Shown here piece after piece: positions 28,791 through 37,648 of a stretch of DNA of 64,000 bases. The DNA comes from VAZQ01 sp963785745 (lineage in GTDB: Bacteria; Pseudomonadota; Alphaproteobacteria; Rhizobiales; Xanthobacteraceae), in contig CAWAWR010000006.1 of assembly GCA_963785745.1 (NCBI GenBank), forward strand, positions 1 to 64,000, in the 5' to 3' direction. Position 1 is the first letter of the stretch, and each line of letters starts with the position of its first letter. Both the position numbers and the translations under genes were made by a program. The notes under the pieces are model-generated. The model was not told the DNA's origin. It saw only the letters and a program-made list of their open reading frames with translations, and did no database searches.

Positions 28791-28860
28791 GGCGTCCTCT
28801 CCTTCTTGTTTTTGGATTATGTCTTCTGTCCTTTACTCAGCACAAGCCGCTCGGCCTGAC

Positions 28861-29907
28861 CTATCGACTGACCGTCTTGCCCATCCCATCTTTGATCGCG
28901 GCGCGGGCGCGCGCAATCACCTCCGGCGGGCTCGCATAGACGCTGCGCACCAGGGACTGGATTTCGTCGCCGCTTACCGGATCGATATCGAGCTTCTGCT
29001 GTCTGGCGTCGGCCAGGAACTCGGGATCGGCGAGCGTCGCATCGAATGCGCGCCGCAGCGCCTGCAGCCGGTCGGCCGGGACGTCGGGCGACGTCACGAA
29101 CGGATAGGACATCGACTGCCGCACGAAGATCAGCTCGAGCACCTTGCGGTCGCTCTCATCGGTCGCCGCATCCATGATCAGCGGGACGCCGCCCAGCAAG
29201 GGAAGCTTCTTCAGCGCAAGCTGCAGGACGATGTTGACCTTCTTGTCCCGGATCCAGTCGGCCTTGGCGGTGGCGAAGTTGCCCCAGGACGTGGCGGCGC
29301 TGCCGTCGGTCTCGCCGCGCTCGATCGACAGCATGGTCTCGGCCGCGCCCGGATAGCCGGTGACGACCTTGAACTTCGTTCCGAGCACGCCGTTCATCAC
29401 ATAGGGAAAGATCGCGCTGTCCGCGCCGGTGCCGGTGGCGGGCACGACCATTTCGCGCTCGCGGAGATCCGCGAGCGTCCGGAACGGCTTGGTGTGCCAG
29501 GCGAACACGACGCTCACCTCGGACGCCGGACTGCCGAGCCAGTTGAGCTTGGTCGCCTCGAACTGGACGCCGGTGTCGTCGAGCAGCGGCTGCATGGCGA
29601 TGCCGCGCGCGAACACGGCGATCTGGGTGCCGTCCTTGGGCGCCTGCGCGTAAATGAAGTTCGCCGCCTTCATGCTGCCCGCGCCCGGCATGTTCACGGG
29701 GACGACGCTCGGCCGGCCCGGAATGTGCTTGCCGAGGTGGCGCGCGATCGTGCGGGCGTAGATGTCGTACACGCCGCCGGGCGTATAGCCGATATTGATG
29801 CTGACGCGATTGCCTCTGTAGAAGGTCTCGACCGATTGCGCGGACGCATCGCCGCCGGCCGCTGCAACGAGCAACACCGCCGCGGCAAACGTCAGACGCT
29901 GGCGCAT
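28861..29907 (-). CDS. TctC-like receptor, FYxGK subfamily
   Basis: This is an exported receptor of about 348 residues. A signal peptide (MRQRLTFAAAVLLVAAAGGD) leads to VETFYRGNRVSINIGYTPGG, then ARHLGKHIPGRPSVVPVNMP, GAGSMKAANFIYAQAPKDGT and the late motif TGYPGAAETMLSIERGETDG. ATG 29907 was taken because it begins the signal peptide; upstream codons in the same frame overlap the MerR gene end. It lies 70 nt upstream of the TauD-like gene on the same strand, so receptor and oxygenase are probably co-expressed. Confidence 0.88.
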   Translation of the reverse strand: MRQRLTFAAAVLLVAAAGGDASAQSVETFYRGNRVSINIGYTPGGVYDIYARTIARHLGKHIPGRPSVVPVNMPGAGSMKAANFIYAQAPKDGTQIAVFARGIAMQPLLDDTGVQFEATKLNWLGSPASEVSVVFAWHTKPFRTLADLREREMVVPATGTGADSAIFPYVMNGVLGTKFKVVTGYPGAAETMLSIERGETDGSAATSWGNFATAKADWIRDKKVNIVLQLALKKLPLLGGVPLIMDAATDESDRKVLELIFVRQSMSYPFVTSPDVPADRLQALRRAFDATLADPEFLADARQQKLDIDPVSGDEIQSLVRSVYASPPEVIARARAAIKDGMGKTVSR

Positions 29908-29959
29908 GCAAATGTCCTGGAACCGAAACGCGCTAAACAGTGCCGGAAAGTACCCCGCC

Positions 29960-30556
29960 TCAAGCGCCATCGCGAAGCGAAACGTCGAGGAGTCGGCGGC
30001 ATTCGGTCAGTTCGTGCAACGCGGCCTGGAGCCGCCGCAGGTCCTCGCGGGGAATGCCCGTGGCGCCGGGCACCGGCGGCACCAGCCGTTGCGATGGCGA
30101 CGCCGGCAACTCGGGACGAATATCCGGAGGCGCAAACTCCTCCTCCGGCGGCGCATCGTTGCGATCGCCCAGGAGGGACGGCAGCAGGCTGAAAAGGCCG
30201 CGGCTGCGTTCCGCCTCGGCGGCGGCTTCGGGCGCGTCGACCTCCTCGATCAGTTCGTCGGCGTCGTTCTGCTGATTTCGGACAACCGGGTGTCCGGCCG
30301 CTTGCACGAATTTTACGCCCTGCTCGCGGATGATGCGTTGCACGCCGCGAATGGTGTAGCCCTCGCCGTAGAGCAGATGGCGAATGCCGCGCAGGAGCGA
30401 AATGTCATCGGGCCGGTAGTAGCGGCGGCCGCCGCCACGCTTCATGGGTTTTATTTCGCGGAAACGGCTTTCCCAAAACCGAAGCACGTGCTGCGGCACG
30501 TCGAGATCGGTGGCCACTTCGCTGATGGTCCGGAATGCGTCCGGTGCCTTTTCCAC
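29960..30556 (-). CDS. MerR-family transcriptional regulator
   Basis: This 198-residue regulator has an N-terminal MerR winged helix: AFRTISEVATDLDVPQHVLR, then FWESRFREIKPMKRGGGRRY and YRPDDISLLRGIRHLLYGEG. The C-terminal part is acidic and proline-rich (PPEEEFAPPDIRPELPASP), with no cysteine metal site, and ends with a helix, LRRLQAALHELTECRRLLD. This gene follows ihfA in many alphaproteobacteria, and its target is not well defined. It is 33 nt after ihfA on the same strand. Confidence 0.92.
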   Translation of the reverse strand: MEKAPDAFRTISEVATDLDVPQHVLRFWESRFREIKPMKRGGGRRYYRPDDISLLRGIRHLLYGEGYTIRGVQRIIREQGVKFVQAAGHPVVRNQQNDADELIEEVDAPEAAAEAERSRGLFSLLPSLLGDRNDAPPEEEFAPPDIRPELPASPSQRLVPPVPGATGIPREDLRRLQAALHELTECRRLLDVSLRDGA

Positions 30557-30589
30557 CGCAGCCCTGCCCCTTTTTGAGACTGCCCGAAG

Positions 30590-30910
30590 CTATTCGTCGC
30601 TGCCGTTCGCACCCTCGGGCAAGCCGTTAATGCGCTGCTTGAGGATGGCGGATGGCTTGAACACCATGACACGGCGCGGAGAGATCGGAACCTCCTTGCC
30701 GGTCTTGGGATTGCGGCCAATCCGCTGGCCTTTCTTGCGCACCACGAAGGAACCGAAGGACGATAGCTTCACCGTCTCGCCTCGTTCGAGGCAATCGGTG
30801 ATCTCCTTCAACACAAGTTCCACAAGTGTGGCAGACTCCGTGCGCGACAGGCCCACCTTTTGGTAGACCGCCTCGCAGAGGTCCGCGCGTGTGATCGTCT
30901 TTGCGCTCAT
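30590..30910 (-). CDS. ihfA: integration host factor subunit alpha
   Basis: This 106-residue protein is a nucleoid DNA-bending protein and a partner of IHF-beta. It reads TITRADLCEAVYQKVGLSRT, ESATLVELVLKEITDCLERG, VKLSSFGSFVVRKKGQRIGR, NPKTGKEVPISPRRVMVFKP. The NPKTGKE and RRV blocks form the beta-arm that intercalates DNA with the conserved proline. Length is right for the alpha subunit. In the usual alphaproteobacterial order fabH lies directly upstream. Here about 1.2 kb of mostly non-coding DNA with a damaged fabH tail intervenes, so ihfA may depend on its own promoter. Confidence 0.97.
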   Translation of the reverse strand: MSAKTITRADLCEAVYQKVGLSRTESATLVELVLKEITDCLERGETVKLSSFGSFVVRKKGQRIGRNPKTGKEVPISPRRVMVFKPSAILKQRINGLPEGANGSDE

Positions 30911-31019
30911 CGCCTGCCCCGCTTTCGGCGATTAACATATCCCTCTGTTTTATCAAACGATATTCGCTTGCCTCAGGAAAAGTCAACGGGGACAACGCGG
31001 AAGATCGAATGCTACCCAC

Positions 31020-31112
31020 CTACCACCGGATAAGGGTCATCCCCCCGGTCAACCCCCACCGGTAGCCTCCAGCATCACCAAATCGCCGTGTTTGATGCGG
31101 CGATCGGCCCAC
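31020..31112 (-). repeat. degenerate second copy of the fabH 3' end
   Basis: About 93 bp match the 3' end of fabH (32102-32192) at roughly 80 % by eye. Shared blocks include ACCACCGGAT, CCTCCAGCATCACCA, ATCGCC and GTTTGATGC. Translated on the minus strand, the tail still ends TLIRW like FabH, but indels break the frame upstream. It lies between ihfA and fabH, about 1.08 kb from the real fabH end. It is a partial direct repeat and cannot encode a working protein. Confidence 0.75.
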
Positions 31113-31965
31113 TACCGCAGGATTTAGGGTCGATCGGCTACGACTTTGAATCCTTCGGGCTTGGGACCGAACGCTTAAAAAAACAGCCCGTGCGGATCCC
31201 AGCACGAAGCCGTGCCGGCTTCCCGCCCAGACTTTTCGACTTCTGCATCGTCTTCAAATCGCGGCACCACGCCGAGCGATACCGCCAGATCGAGACAGTC
31301 GGGGAAGGCGCCGAAGGCGAATGAGCGGAGCGCATGGCACCGGCGACGGCTGCTCTTTAGCTCCGTCCGCCCAACAATGTGCTCGTTCGCTGTCCACACC
31401 GCGCTGAATTCTGTGCATAGGATCGCCGGAGCAGAAAGCGCGACGGCAGTGGCATTTCGTTCAAGCGCAACATCAGCAACGCGCGCCGTTATCATCAGGC
31501 TATAAACAATCGAGCGAACGCTCGGCTTGACCACATTGATTTCTCTGGCACGGTCGCGGCGTCCCGTTCGCTTCAGGGTGCTCTCGCGAGGCATTGCGAC
31601 GGCAGGATGGGATGCGGCGTCCTGCGCTGCTGCCTTGCAAGCAGCACCCGGGAGGCTCCGGAAATCCCGCCTCCGCCACTACGAGCGACGCGAGAAACTC
31701 GCAGCGGGACCGGGCCAACAACCGCCGCGGTGGAGCGCCGAGAGGCGAGCGTCCTGATCGCAAAGGACGCGAGGCGCCACGCGACAGCGCGTTTACGCGC
31801 GCCGTCGTCGCGCTATGCGCCTGCGGATCGGCGTCATCGATCCGCGAAGGGTGCCTCGCAAGCACCCGAGCGCCTGCCGGCGCTCCGCTCCCTTCACGCA
31901 GTGTGAGGGGAAACACCAAACCTCGGAGGTCCTATGACTCGCGAGAACGATGACGCGTGTTCAGA
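31113..31965. other. non-coding stretch between the fabH tail copies
   Basis: About 850 bp without a convincing gene. A minus-strand open frame (31175-31594) and plus-strand frames around 31594-31953 have compositions unlike the flanking genes and no recognisable domain. The part from about 31600 to 31930 is rich in arginine and proline codons in every frame, typical of spurious translation. It may be the remnant of an inserted element, but no integrase, transposase or terminal repeat is visible. Confidence 0.45.
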
Positions 31966-32069
31966 CGTCATTCCGGGGCGCGACGAAGTCGCGCGCCCGG
32001 AATCCATATCATTGGCTGTGGAGTATGGATTCCGGGCTCGCGGGCTTACGCCCGCGCCCCGGAATGACG
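31966..32069. repeat. palindromic dispersed repeat (nested inverted repeat)
   Basis: The outer arms CGTCATTCCGGGGCG (31966-31980) and CGCCCCGGAATGACG (32055-32069) are a perfect 15-bp inverted repeat. The inner arms CCCGGAATCCATA (31996-32008) and TATGGATTCCGGG (32024-32036) are a second perfect 13-bp pair. Such elements are common and dispersed in Bradyrhizobium-type genomes. It lies 31 nt beyond the fabH stop and could serve as a transcript end. Confidence 0.75.
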
Positions 32070-32100
32070 GCAGTGCAAATACACGACGCGATCCCTCGCC

Positions 32101-33078
32101 TCACCACCGGATCAGGGTCGCGCCCCAGGTGAAGCCGCCACCCATGGCCTCCAGCATCACCAGATCGCCGCGTTTGATGCGCCGATCGGCCACGGCATCG
32201 TTGAGCGCCAGCGGAATCGAGGCGGCCGAGGTGTTGCCGTGACGGTCGAGCGTCAGCACCACCTGCTCCGGCGCGAGCCCGAGCTTGCGGGCGACGCCGT
32301 CGATAATCCGCTTGTTGGCCTGATGGGGAACGAACCAGTCGATTTCGTCGGCGCCGAAGCCGGATTGCTCCAGCGCGCCCTCGACCGCCTCCGAGATCGC
32401 ACCGACCGCGTAGCGGAAGACCTCGCGGCCATCCATGCGCAGGTAGCCTGTGGTCTGGGTCGAGGACGGGCCGCCATCGACATAAAGCTTGTCCCGGTAG
32501 CGGCCATCGGACCGCAGGTAGGAGGTCAGAATGCCACGGTCCTCCTTGGTGCCGGCCTGCTCCTGGGCTTCCAGCACCACCGCGCCCGCGCCGTCGCCGA
32601 ACAGCACGCAGGTGGTGCGGTCCTTCCAATCGAGGATCCGCGAGAACGTCTCCCCGCCGATGACCAGGGCGCGCTTGAACATGCCGGAGCGCAGCATGCC
32701 GTCGGCGGTGGCCAGCGCATAGACGAAGCCCGAACACACCGCCTGCAGGTCGAACGCGGCGCCATGATGGATGCCGAGCCCGGCCTGCACGGTGACGGCG
32801 GTCGCGGGAAAAGTCTGGTCCGGCGTCGACGTCGCCAGCACGATCAGGTCGATCGACTGCGCGTCCACCTTGGCATGCGCGAGCGCGGCCTGCGCCGCAT
32901 GCAGGCTCAGGTCCGAGGTCAGTTCGCCGGGCGCGGCGATGCGGCGCTCGTGAATGCCGGTGCGTTGCACGATCCAGTCGTCGGACGTCTCGACCGTCTG
33001 CGCCAGCTCGGTGTTGGTGAGAACCCGGCTTGGCAGGTAGCTGCCGCAGCCGAGGACAACAGACCGGATCATGCTCAC
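32101..33078 (-). CDS. fabH: beta-ketoacyl-ACP synthase III
   Basis: FabH condenses acetyl-CoA with malonyl-ACP to start fatty acid synthesis. This 325-residue protein shows the whole KAS III pattern: IRSVVLGCGSYLPSRVLTNT, TSDDWIVQRTGIHERRIA, active-site Cys in LQAVCSGFVYALATADGM, His in WFVPHQANKRIIDGVA and Asn in RHGNTSAASIPLALNDAV. The C-terminus is GGGFTWGATLIRW. The start codon overlaps the plsX stop by 4 nt (ATGA at 33075-33078 on the minus strand), so translation is coupled. A degenerate copy of its last 90 bp lies 1.08 kb downstream. Confidence 0.98.
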   Translation of the reverse strand: MSMIRSVVLGCGSYLPSRVLTNTELAQTVETSDDWIVQRTGIHERRIAAPGELTSDLSLHAAQAALAHAKVDAQSIDLIVLATSTPDQTFPATAVTVQAGLGIHHGAAFDLQAVCSGFVYALATADGMLRSGMFKRALVIGGETFSRILDWKDRTTCVLFGDGAGAVVLEAQEQAGTKEDRGILTSYLRSDGRYRDKLYVDGGPSSTQTTGYLRMDGREVFRYAVGAISEAVEGALEQSGFGADEIDWFVPHQANKRIIDGVARKLGLAPEQVVLTLDRHGNTSAASIPLALNDAVADRRIKRGDLVMLEAMGGGFTWGATLIRW

Positions 33079-34137
33079 GAACGCGCCCCCCCGATGAGAC
33101 GGGGCGGCAACTCATCGTCACCCTCGCGCGTGAGGGTCTCGCCGATCCGCGCCAGCAGGTCATGCCGGATCATGTCGTGACCCATATCGACCGCATAGGC
33201 GAAGCCTTCCGCGTCGGTACCGCCGTGGCTCTTGATGACGATACCGTTCAACCCAAGGAACACGCCGCCGTTGGCCTTGCGCGGGTCCACGCTGGCGGCC
33301 AGCGAACGAAACGCGCCGCGCGCGAGCACATAGCCGAGCTTCGACCAGATCGACCGCTTCATCGCCGCCTTGAGCAAATGCGCGATCTGGCGCGCCGTGC
33401 CTTCGGCGGCCTTGAGCGCGATGTTGCCGGCGAAGCCTTCCGTGACGACCACGTCCACGACGCCCTGGCCGATGTCGTCGCCTTCGACGAAGCCGTAATA
33501 TTCGAGGAACGGCAGGTTGCGCTCGCGCAGGATCTGCCCGGCCTCGCGTACTTCCTCGAGACCCTTCACCTCTTCGACCCCGATATTGAGGAGGCCGACC
33601 GTGGGCCGCTCGCGCCCGAACAGCACACGCGCCATCGCCGAGCCCATCACCGCGAGATCGACGAGATGCGGCGCGTCGGCGCCGATACTGGCGCCGAGGT
33701 CGAGCACGATCGAACTCGCCGCGGATGGTCGGCCAGCGCGCCGCGATCGCGGGCCGGTCGATCCCGGCCATGGTCTTGAGCTGGAATTTCGCGAGCGCCA
33801 TCATCGCGCCGGTATTGCCGGCGGAGACCGCAAGGTCCGCCTCGCCGCGTTTGACCGCATCGATGGCCATCGACATCGACGACTTCCATCGGCCCTGGCG
33901 CAGCGCCTGGCTCGGCTTGGCGTTCATCGCGATCGCCACGTCGGTATGGAAGACGCGCGAGGCCGCCTTGAGCTGCGGCCGCGCGTCGAGCAGCGGCTCG
34001 ATCAGGGCGCGGTCGCCGAACAGCAGAAACTCGATGCCCGGATGCCGGTCGAGCGAAATCTGCGCCCCGGGAACGACCACGGACGGTCCGAAATCGCCCC
34101 CCATGGCGTCGAGCGCAATACGAACCTTATCCGGCAT
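33075..34137 (-). CDS. plsX: phosphate acyltransferase PlsX (one frame break)
   Basis: PlsX converts acyl-ACP to acyl-phosphate for phospholipid synthesis. The N-terminus (ATG 34137) is VRIALDAMGGDFGPSVVVPG, the family signature. It is followed by ADLAVSAGNTGAMMALAKFQ and, after a frame break near 33713 (one extra base in GAGTTCG), VLDLGASIGADAPHLVDLAV. Later motifs are GLLNIGVEEVKGLEEVREAG and VVTEGFAGNIALKAAEGTAR. Reconstructed length is about 353 residues, as expected. It lies between the DUF177 gene and fabH in the conserved lipid-synthesis order. Confidence 0.95.
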
Positions 34138-34245
34138 GAACGACCTTGAAGGCGCGCCGGCCGCCGCCGGACCGTTGGTCATCCGGAAGCGCCGACCTGG
34201 ACTGACCATAGCCTGCCGGGGAGGCTCGATGCCAGTGCGGTGCGG

Positions 34246-34800
34246 TCACGAACCGCCCCGCTCTTTCTTGAGCGCGGCCAAGGCTGCAAACGGATGAGAG
34301 GTATCGTCGCCCGCCGCAGGCGCGGTGAATTCGGCGTCCGATTTTCGAGGATACGGGTCGATTCCGAGCGTCAGAAACTCGGTCGCGACCACGCCAAGGT
34401 CGACAACGCCGCCAACCAGCGGTTCTGGTGCGTCGTCGACGGCAACCTTGCTGCCGCCGCCGTCTTCGTGTGGATCCTCCTCCGCGGACGCCGGCTCAAA
34501 CACGAGATCGACCGCTTCGTCGATCTCGCTGTCGATCGGTTCGAGCGTCACCACGCAGTTTTGGCCGACGGTCGCGGAGACGCGCCCGACCACATGCAAA
34601 CCTTCCCGCCCATGGCGGCTGACGTCGAAGCTCGCTTCCAGCCGTGGCAAGGCGCGCAGCCCGATCGATTCCGCCAACGCAGCCCGCACCTTTTCATCGG
34701 CCATAAGCTCGAATCGCCGTCCGGTTTCCGGCACCCCATGAATGGCGACCGGCGCGCTCCAGGGCGGCCTGCTCTTCGGGGCGGGGACGTCGCGGCTCAT
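34246..34800 (-). CDS. DUF177 / YceD family protein
   Basis: This 184-residue protein matches the DUF177 (YceD) family, linked in other bacteria to rRNA processing or 50S assembly. The conserved part is VVGRVSATVGQNCVVTLEPI, where the single Cys lies in the family C-V-V/R-T-L block. VVDLGVVATEFLTLGIDPYP also fits. The ORF is open further upstream, but ATG 34800 overlaps the stop of the chaperone gene by 4 nt and gives the usual length. It heads the plsX-fabH group, 108 nt away. Confidence 0.88.
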   Translation of the reverse strand: MSRDVPAPKSRPPWSAPVAIHGVPETGRRFELMADEKVRAALAESIGLRALPRLEASFDVSRHGREGLHVVGRVSATVGQNCVVTLEPIDSEIDEAVDLVFEPASAEEDPHEDGGGSKVAVDDAPEPLVGGVVDLGVVATEFLTLGIDPYPRKSDAEFTAPAAGDDTSHPFAALAALKKERGGS

Positions 34801-35360
34801 GGCGCACTCACCGGCTCTGGCCGCGCCAGCGCCTCCGGATCGGGGAATTCGATATGCCCGCGGAGCAGCGCCGCGCCGTCGACGGCAGCGAGCCCGCGCA
34901 CGGCCTCGCGCAGATAGGCGGCCAGCCGTTCCGCGCCCGGCGCGTCGGCAGCGTTGCCGTGGACGTTGCGGCCGAGCGCGGCCACGAGTTCCTCGGTCCC
35001 GGGCGCCGCCATGGCCGCTTCGTAGGCCCGCTTGCGGCCATAGAAGGCCTCGGCGATCGCCTTCATCTTGCGAGGCACCGCCATGTCGCCGACCCCCATT
35101 TCCCGCAGATTCGCGTCCATATCGCTGCAGAAATGGTCGAACACAGCCTGTCCCAGGCGGCGGGCCGGCCCGCCTTCGGCCTCCAAACGCGACAACAGCA
35201 CAACGGCATGGAGGACGATCATTTCCAGCCGGCCATTGGCGGTATCGGGAACCCCGTAGAGCTGGTAAAATGCCGGATGGCGGGCCTGCGCCACGATCGC
35301 GCCATATAAACTGGCGATGGTGTCTTCTCTTGGGGTGCGCCGAAATAGGTTCAATATCAT
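34797..35360 (-). CDS. ubiquinol-cytochrome c chaperone family protein
   Basis: This 187-residue protein is of the ubiquinol-cytochrome c chaperone family, related to mitochondrial Cbp3, which helps assemble the bc1 complex. It has LFRRTPREDTIASLYGAIVA, ARHPAFYQLYGVPDTANGRL, EMIVLHAVVLLSRLEAEGGP and the conserved VGDMAVPRKMKAIAEAFYGR. No signal peptide is present, consistent with a cytoplasmic or peripheral membrane role. It overlaps the DUF177 gene by 4 nt and is divergent from bamE, 97 nt away, as commonly found in alphaproteobacteria. Confidence 0.9.
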   Translation of the reverse strand: MILNLFRRTPREDTIASLYGAIVAQARHPAFYQLYGVPDTANGRLEMIVLHAVVLLSRLEAEGGPARRLGQAVFDHFCSDMDANLREMGVGDMAVPRKMKAIAEAFYGRKRAYEAAMAAPGTEELVAALGRNVHGNAADAPGAERLAAYLREAVRGLAAVDGAALLRGHIEFPDPEALARPEPVSAP

Positions 35361-35457
35361 CGGGATAGCTCAAAGGCCTGGGCCAGCCCGAGAACCGGAT
35401 CGGTTGCAAAGGGCGGCGCTGCCCGGTACGTCAACGGGATCGCGATTGCAATGGGAT

Positions 35458-35922
35458 ATGGGGATGTTCGGGGGCAAGCTTAACCTTCGACCGAGCCGAT
35501 GGGCTGCCGCGATGGCCACCGCGGCCGCGATGGCGCTCGCCCTGCCGCTGGGCGGCTGCTTCAGCGAGACCTACCAGAAGGGCTACGTGGTCCCGGAAGG
35601 GGCGCTCGAGCAAATCCCCATCGGCGCCAGCCAGGAGCAGGTGCTGATCCTGATGGGCACCCCCTCGACGGTCGCGACCGTGAGCGGCGAGGTGTTCTAC
35701 TACATCTCGCAGCGCGCCGAGCGCCGCGTCGCGTTCATGCCGCAAGCCGTGGTCGATCAGCGCGTCGTCGCGGTGTATTTCGACCGCAATCGGCGCGTCG
35801 AGCGGCTGGCGAATTACGGCATGCGCGACGGCAAGATCTTCGACTACATCAGCCGCACCACGCCGAGCGGCGGCGACGAAATCAATTATCTCGGCGGCAT
35901 CTTCAAGGCGTTCAGCTTCTAA
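35458..35922 (+). CDS. bamE: outer-membrane assembly lipoprotein BamE
   Basis: This lipoprotein of about 154 residues is a component of the BAM complex. It has a signal peptide with lipobox LPLGGC (Cys about residue 37). The SmpA/OmlA domain follows: YVVPEGALEQIPIGASQEQV, LILMGTPSTVATVSGEVFYY and VVAVYFDRNRRVERLANYGM. In the conserved neighbourhood the chaperone gene is divergent. ATG 35458 and 35464 are both possible; the open frame extends upstream without family sequence. The product would be processed, lipidated and moved to the outer membrane. Confidence 0.92.
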   Translation: MGMFGGKLNLRPSRWAAAMATAAAMALALPLGGCFSETYQKGYVVPEGALEQIPIGASQEQVLILMGTPSTVATVSGEVFYYISQRAERRVAFMPQAVVDQRVVAVYFDRNRRVERLANYGMRDGKIFDYISRTTPSGGDEINYLGGIFKAFSF

Positions 35923-35954
35923 GTTCTGGCTCGCACCGACGACGGCGGCGGCGT

Positions 35955-36362
35955 TCAATCTTCCTTGTCGCTCACCGGCCCGCGCACGAGATGCATGATC
36001 TCGATGACATTGCGGTCGGGATCGAGGAAGTAGGCGCTGCGGCCCTGGAACGTGCCCGCGCGCCGGTCCTCTTCCTTGAAGATCTCCACGCCCTTTGACG
36101 CCAGGAACGCCTTCGCCCGGTCGTATTCGTCCGCGGTCAGGCGGAAGGCGCTGTGGATCTCGTGCTTGCCCGCGGCGTTGGGCTCGATCGGCATTTCCGA
36201 ATAGGTGAGCACGAAATTGTCTTTGCCGGCTGCGCGCAGGAACACCATGTGGCCGGTGCGCCGGATCTTCTCCATGCCGAGAATCTCGGTGTAGAATTTT
36301 TCCGACCGATCGAGGTCCTTGACCGGTATGGTGAAGTGAAGAACGCCCTCGGTCTTCAGCAT
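35955..36362 (-). CDS. VOC (glyoxalase/bleomycin resistance) family protein
   Basis: This 135-residue vicinal-oxygen-chelate protein is a metal-dependent dioxygenase or isomerase-like fold. It shows GVLHFTIPVKDLDRSEKFYT (metal His), EILGMEKIRRTGHMVFLRAA and a late metal Glu in YFLDPDRNVIEIMHLVRGP. Between them, GKHEIHSAFRLTADEYDRA carries further His. The substrate cannot be inferred. ATG 36362 is preferred, and the frame is open upstream. It lies 53 nt upstream (minus-strand sense reversed) of a TctC-like receptor gene. Confidence 0.87.
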   Translation of the reverse strand: MLKTEGVLHFTIPVKDLDRSEKFYTEILGMEKIRRTGHMVFLRAAGKDNFVLTYSEMPIEPNAAGKHEIHSAFRLTADEYDRAKAFLASKGVEIFKEEDRRAGTFQGRSAYFLDPDRNVIEIMHLVRGPVSDKED

Positions 36363-36415
36363 CGCTCTCTCCCTGACGTCGCTTACCGATAAATACACCA
36401 GTCAGGTTGCGATGG

Positions 36416-37465
36416 TCAGCCGCCCGGGTTCATGATTTTGCGGAGCCGCGTGATCACGTGCGGCGGGGTCTTGGTGTAGATGCGCTGAACCAACGCGTGC
36501 AGCTCCTGGCCGGTGCGGGGCGAACCGACGTCGAGCTGGCGCTTCTTCGCTTCCTCCAGGAAGGCCGGGTCCTGGAACGTATCCGCCACCGCCTTTTGCA
36601 TGGCCGCGACCCGGTCGGCCGGGACGCCGGGCGGCATCAGGAACGGCCGGCCGGTGCCGAGCGGCGCCGCTCCCACCTCGACCAGCGCCCGGTCGTCGGC
36701 ATTGCGCGCGAGGTCGAGCGCAGCCGGTACGTCGGGCAAGTTCGGATCCTTCTCCAGGCCGACCTGGACCAGGAGCTTCACCTTCTTCTCCGGCACCCAG
36801 GTCGGGCGCGTCGATGTGAGCGCGCTGTAGAAGACGCTTGGATAGCCGTCGACCTCGCCGCGTTCCATGGCCAGGAACACGCGGCTTTGCGATTCATAGC
36901 CGACGATCAGCTTGAGCTTCAGACCGAGCGTCTCGATCAACAGCCGGCCGTAGAAGCTCGGCGTCGAGTTCACGCCCGACGAGCCCATGGTGATTTCCTT
37001 GGTCAGCACGTCCTTCCAGGTGGTGACTGGCGTGAGATGCCAAACCGTGAGGATTGCGGTTTCGATCGAGGGCGTGCCAAGCCAGTTGAACTTGAGCGGG
37101 TCGTAGATCGCCTCCTTGGTGCCGAACAGCGGCTCGAACGGCGTGTTGTTCTGCACATTGCCGATGACGGTGCCGTCTTTGGCGGCGACATTGAAGAGAT
37201 GATTGACGGCCACGATGCCGCCGGCGCCCGACATGTTGCGCACGACCACCGTCGGATTGCCGGGAATGTGCCGGGAGAGATGCGGCGCCACGGTGCGCGA
37301 GAGCGCGTCGTAACCGCCGCCCGGCGCCGAGCTCACGATCAGCGTGACCGTCTTGCCCTTGTAGAATTCGGCAACCGGCTGCGCGTACGCGGGCGAGGCC
37401 GCGAGCATGGACGTCGCAATCAACAGCGACAGGATGCGACAGCTATCTTTCAACCAGCCCTGCAC
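36416..37465 (-). CDS. TctC-like receptor, FYKGK subfamily
   Basis: This is an exported receptor of about 349 residues. The start is probably the GTG at 37465, giving the leader SCRILSLLIATSMLAASPAY. Then come AEFYKGKTVTLIVSSAPGGG, YDALSRTVAPHLSRHIPGNP, TVVVRNMSGAGGIVAVNHLF and YESQSRVFLAMERGEVDGYP. The block SRHIPGNP is the branch signature. The C-terminal CXX region reads VQRIYTKTPPHVITRLRKIM. It is followed on the same strand by the VOC gene and lies downstream of the hppA terminator, so it is an independent unit. Confidence 0.87.
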   Translation of the reverse strand: MQGWLKDSCRILSLLIATSMLAASPAYAQPVAEFYKGKTVTLIVSSAPGGGYDALSRTVAPHLSRHIPGNPTVVVRNMSGAGGIVAVNHLFNVAAKDGTVIGNVQNNTPFEPLFGTKEAIYDPLKFNWLGTPSIETAILTVWHLTPVTTWKDVLTKEITMGSSGVNSTPSFYGRLLIETLGLKLKLIVGYESQSRVFLAMERGEVDGYPSVFYSALTSTRPTWVPEKKVKLLVQVGLEKDPNLPDVPAALDLARNADDRALVEVGAAPLGTGRPFLMPPGVPADRVAAMQKAVADTFQDPAFLEEAKKRQLDVGSPRTGQELHALVQRIYTKTPPHVITRLRKIMNPGG

Positions 37466-37602
37466 TTTCGTCTCCGTCGGATCAGGCACACGATCATAGT
37501 CCGCCGCGTCGGATGCTTCGGCAAGCAGCCCTGCGACCGCTGGCCACACCTTCCGGGATCGACAATGCAACGTTCGTGCCTGATCGCAACGCCTGAAAAG
37601 AA

Positions 37603-37627
37603 AAAGCCCCGCAACGTGCGGGGCTTT
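37603..37627 (-). terminator. intrinsic terminator after hppA
   Basis: GCCCCGC (37606-37612) and GCGGGGC (37618-37624) form a 7-bp GC stem with a 5-nt loop, extended by AAA/TTT pairs. On the minus strand it is followed by TTTTTCTTTTC, a good intrinsic terminator 22 nt past the hppA stop. On the plus strand the T-run is poorer. Confidence 0.85.
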
Positions 37628-37648
37628 CGTCTTTCGAGTCTTGCGCGG

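Noticed and set aside
31594..31953. 119-residue open frame in the fabH-ihfA gap
   Set aside because: Arg/Pro/Ser-rich translation in all frames, no start context, no family; typical spurious ORF in a repeat-like stretch.
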